Of a DNA stretch of 64,000 nt, positions 63,399 through 64,000 are shown piece after piece. Numbering within the stretch: the first letter of the stretch is position 1; every line of letters begins with the position of its first letter. The position numbers and the translations under genes are program-made. The notes beneath the pieces were generated by a model. The model did not search any database. It saw only the letters and a list, made by a program, of their open reading frames with translations, and was not told the DNA's origin. Source of the DNA: Myxococcales bacterium (GTDB lineage Bacteria > Myxococcota > Myxococcia > Myxococcales > Anaeromyxobacteraceae); NCBI GenBank assembly GCA_021806645.1, contig JAJZQX010000003.1, positions 62,001 through 126,000 of the forward strand. The letters run 5' to 3'.

Positions 63399-64000
63399 GG
63401 CGACGGCACCGCGGCCAGCACCCGGGCCAGCGCGGCCAGGGCGCGCGTGTTCTCGGCCGGAAGCCCCACGGTGAAGCGGAGCGCCGACGGGAAGCCGTAG
63501 CCGGCCACCGGGCGGACCACGATCCCCTCGCGCAGCAGCGCCTCGAACAGCTCCTTGCCGCTCCTTCCCGGGAAGTCGGCCAGCAGGAAGTTCCCCTGCG
63601 ACGGGGCCACCGTGGCGCCGAGGGCCTTCAGCCCCGCCTCCAGCCGGGGCCGCTCCTCGCGCACCAGCGCCCGGCTCCTCTCGACGTGGTCGGTGTCGGA
63701 GAGGGCGGCCACGCCGGCCGCCTGCGCCACCAGGCTGGTGTTGAACGGGGCGCGAACGCGGTCGATGAAGCCGACCAGCTCGGCCCGGGCCACGCCGTAG
63801 CCGAGCCGGAGCCCGGCCAGGCCGTAGATCTTCGAGAAGGTGCGGAGGATCACCAGGTTCGGGTACCGCTTGCGGAGCGCCAGCGAGTCCTGGAAGCCGG
63901 GCGCGTCCACGAACTCTAGGTAGGCCTCGTCGAGCACCACCAGCGTGGACTTGGGCATGGCGTCGAGGAACGGGACCAGCTCGCGCTCGGTGAACCAGGT
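63395..64000 (-). CDS. hisC: Histidinol-phosphate aminotransferase (partial, N-terminus beyond the right edge)
   Basis: 202 residues visible, reading in from the right edge (TWFTERELVPFLDAMPKSTLVVLDEAYLEF). Class I/II PLP fold: the DEAYLEF motif and PLP Lys in FSKIYGLAGLRLGYG, then ESRP-type Arg contact near the C-terminus (LRFTVGLPAEN). It makes histidinol phosphate from imidazole-acetol phosphate. Followed by cmk in the same transcript. Confidence 0.93.
   Translation of the reverse strand, partial: TWFTERELVPFLDAMPKSTLVVLDEAYLEFVDAPGFQDSLALRKRYPNLVILRTFSKIYGLAGLRLGYGVARAELVGFIDRVRAPFNTSLVAQAAGVAALSDTDHVERSRALVREERPRLEAGLKALGATVAPSQGNFLLADFPGRSGKELFEALLREGIVVRPVAGYGFPSALRFTVGLPAENTRALAALARVLAAVPSP

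Overview
The window is about 70% GC and reads as a stretch of core chromosome from a myxobacterium-like member of the Myxococcota, most probably close to Anaeromyxobacter. Supporting signs are a PpcA-type triheme cytochrome c7, a lexA preceded by a site close to the published Myxococcus xanthus LexA box, an operon that combines a Ser/Thr kinase, TPR and FHA/GAF/sigma-54 activator proteins, a PilZ protein, and dense genes that often overlap by four bases (ATGA or GTGA). The genus is an inference. No transposon, prophage or CRISPR array was seen.

Left part (1-14.6 kb): a partial peptidoglycan amidase with an internally duplicated N-terminal region; elbB; the cytochrome c7; divergent mutS and a UbiB-family kinase gene; a membrane protein; lexA; a leftward pair comprising a coiled-coil/RelE-like fusion and a membrane-anchored unknown; a calcineurin-like phosphoesterase; and lon.

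Middle part (14.7-41.8 kb): the kinase / TPR / FHA-GAF-AAA+ activator / lipoprotein operon; mutL; a leftward run of cinA-like, tmk, thrC, a zinc-ribbon protein and an alanine aminotransferase; recG, greA, carB, a cNMP-binding protein, coaD, rsmD and a CDF metal transporter; then a rightward pair of an alpha/beta hydrolase and a secreted protease-propeller-barrel protein.

Right part (41.8-64 kb): tRNA-Thr(CGU) with its terminator and, beside it, a HicA/HicB-like toxin-antitoxin pair; divergent ppx and ppk1 for polyphosphate turnover; an ABC exporter; PilZ; an HtrA lipoprotein; Nudix; homocysteine methyltransferase; pheA; a HAD phosphatase; tRNA-Val(CAC); an Hsp70-like ATPase; a LapB-like protein with a HIT protein; sppA; rpsA; ispH; and a hisC-cmk-unknown operon cut by the right edge.

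Functionally the window mixes DNA repair and the SOS response (mutS, mutL, lexA, recG), protein quality control and envelope stress (lon, htrA, sppA, hsp70-like, lapB-like), amino-acid and nucleotide synthesis, polyphosphate metabolism and signalling. The least explained pieces are the kinase/FHA-sigma-54 operon, the coiled-coil/RelE fusion, the zinc-ribbon protein with spaced LEPT motifs, and the secreted metalloprotease/TolB-like/beta-barrel fusion.
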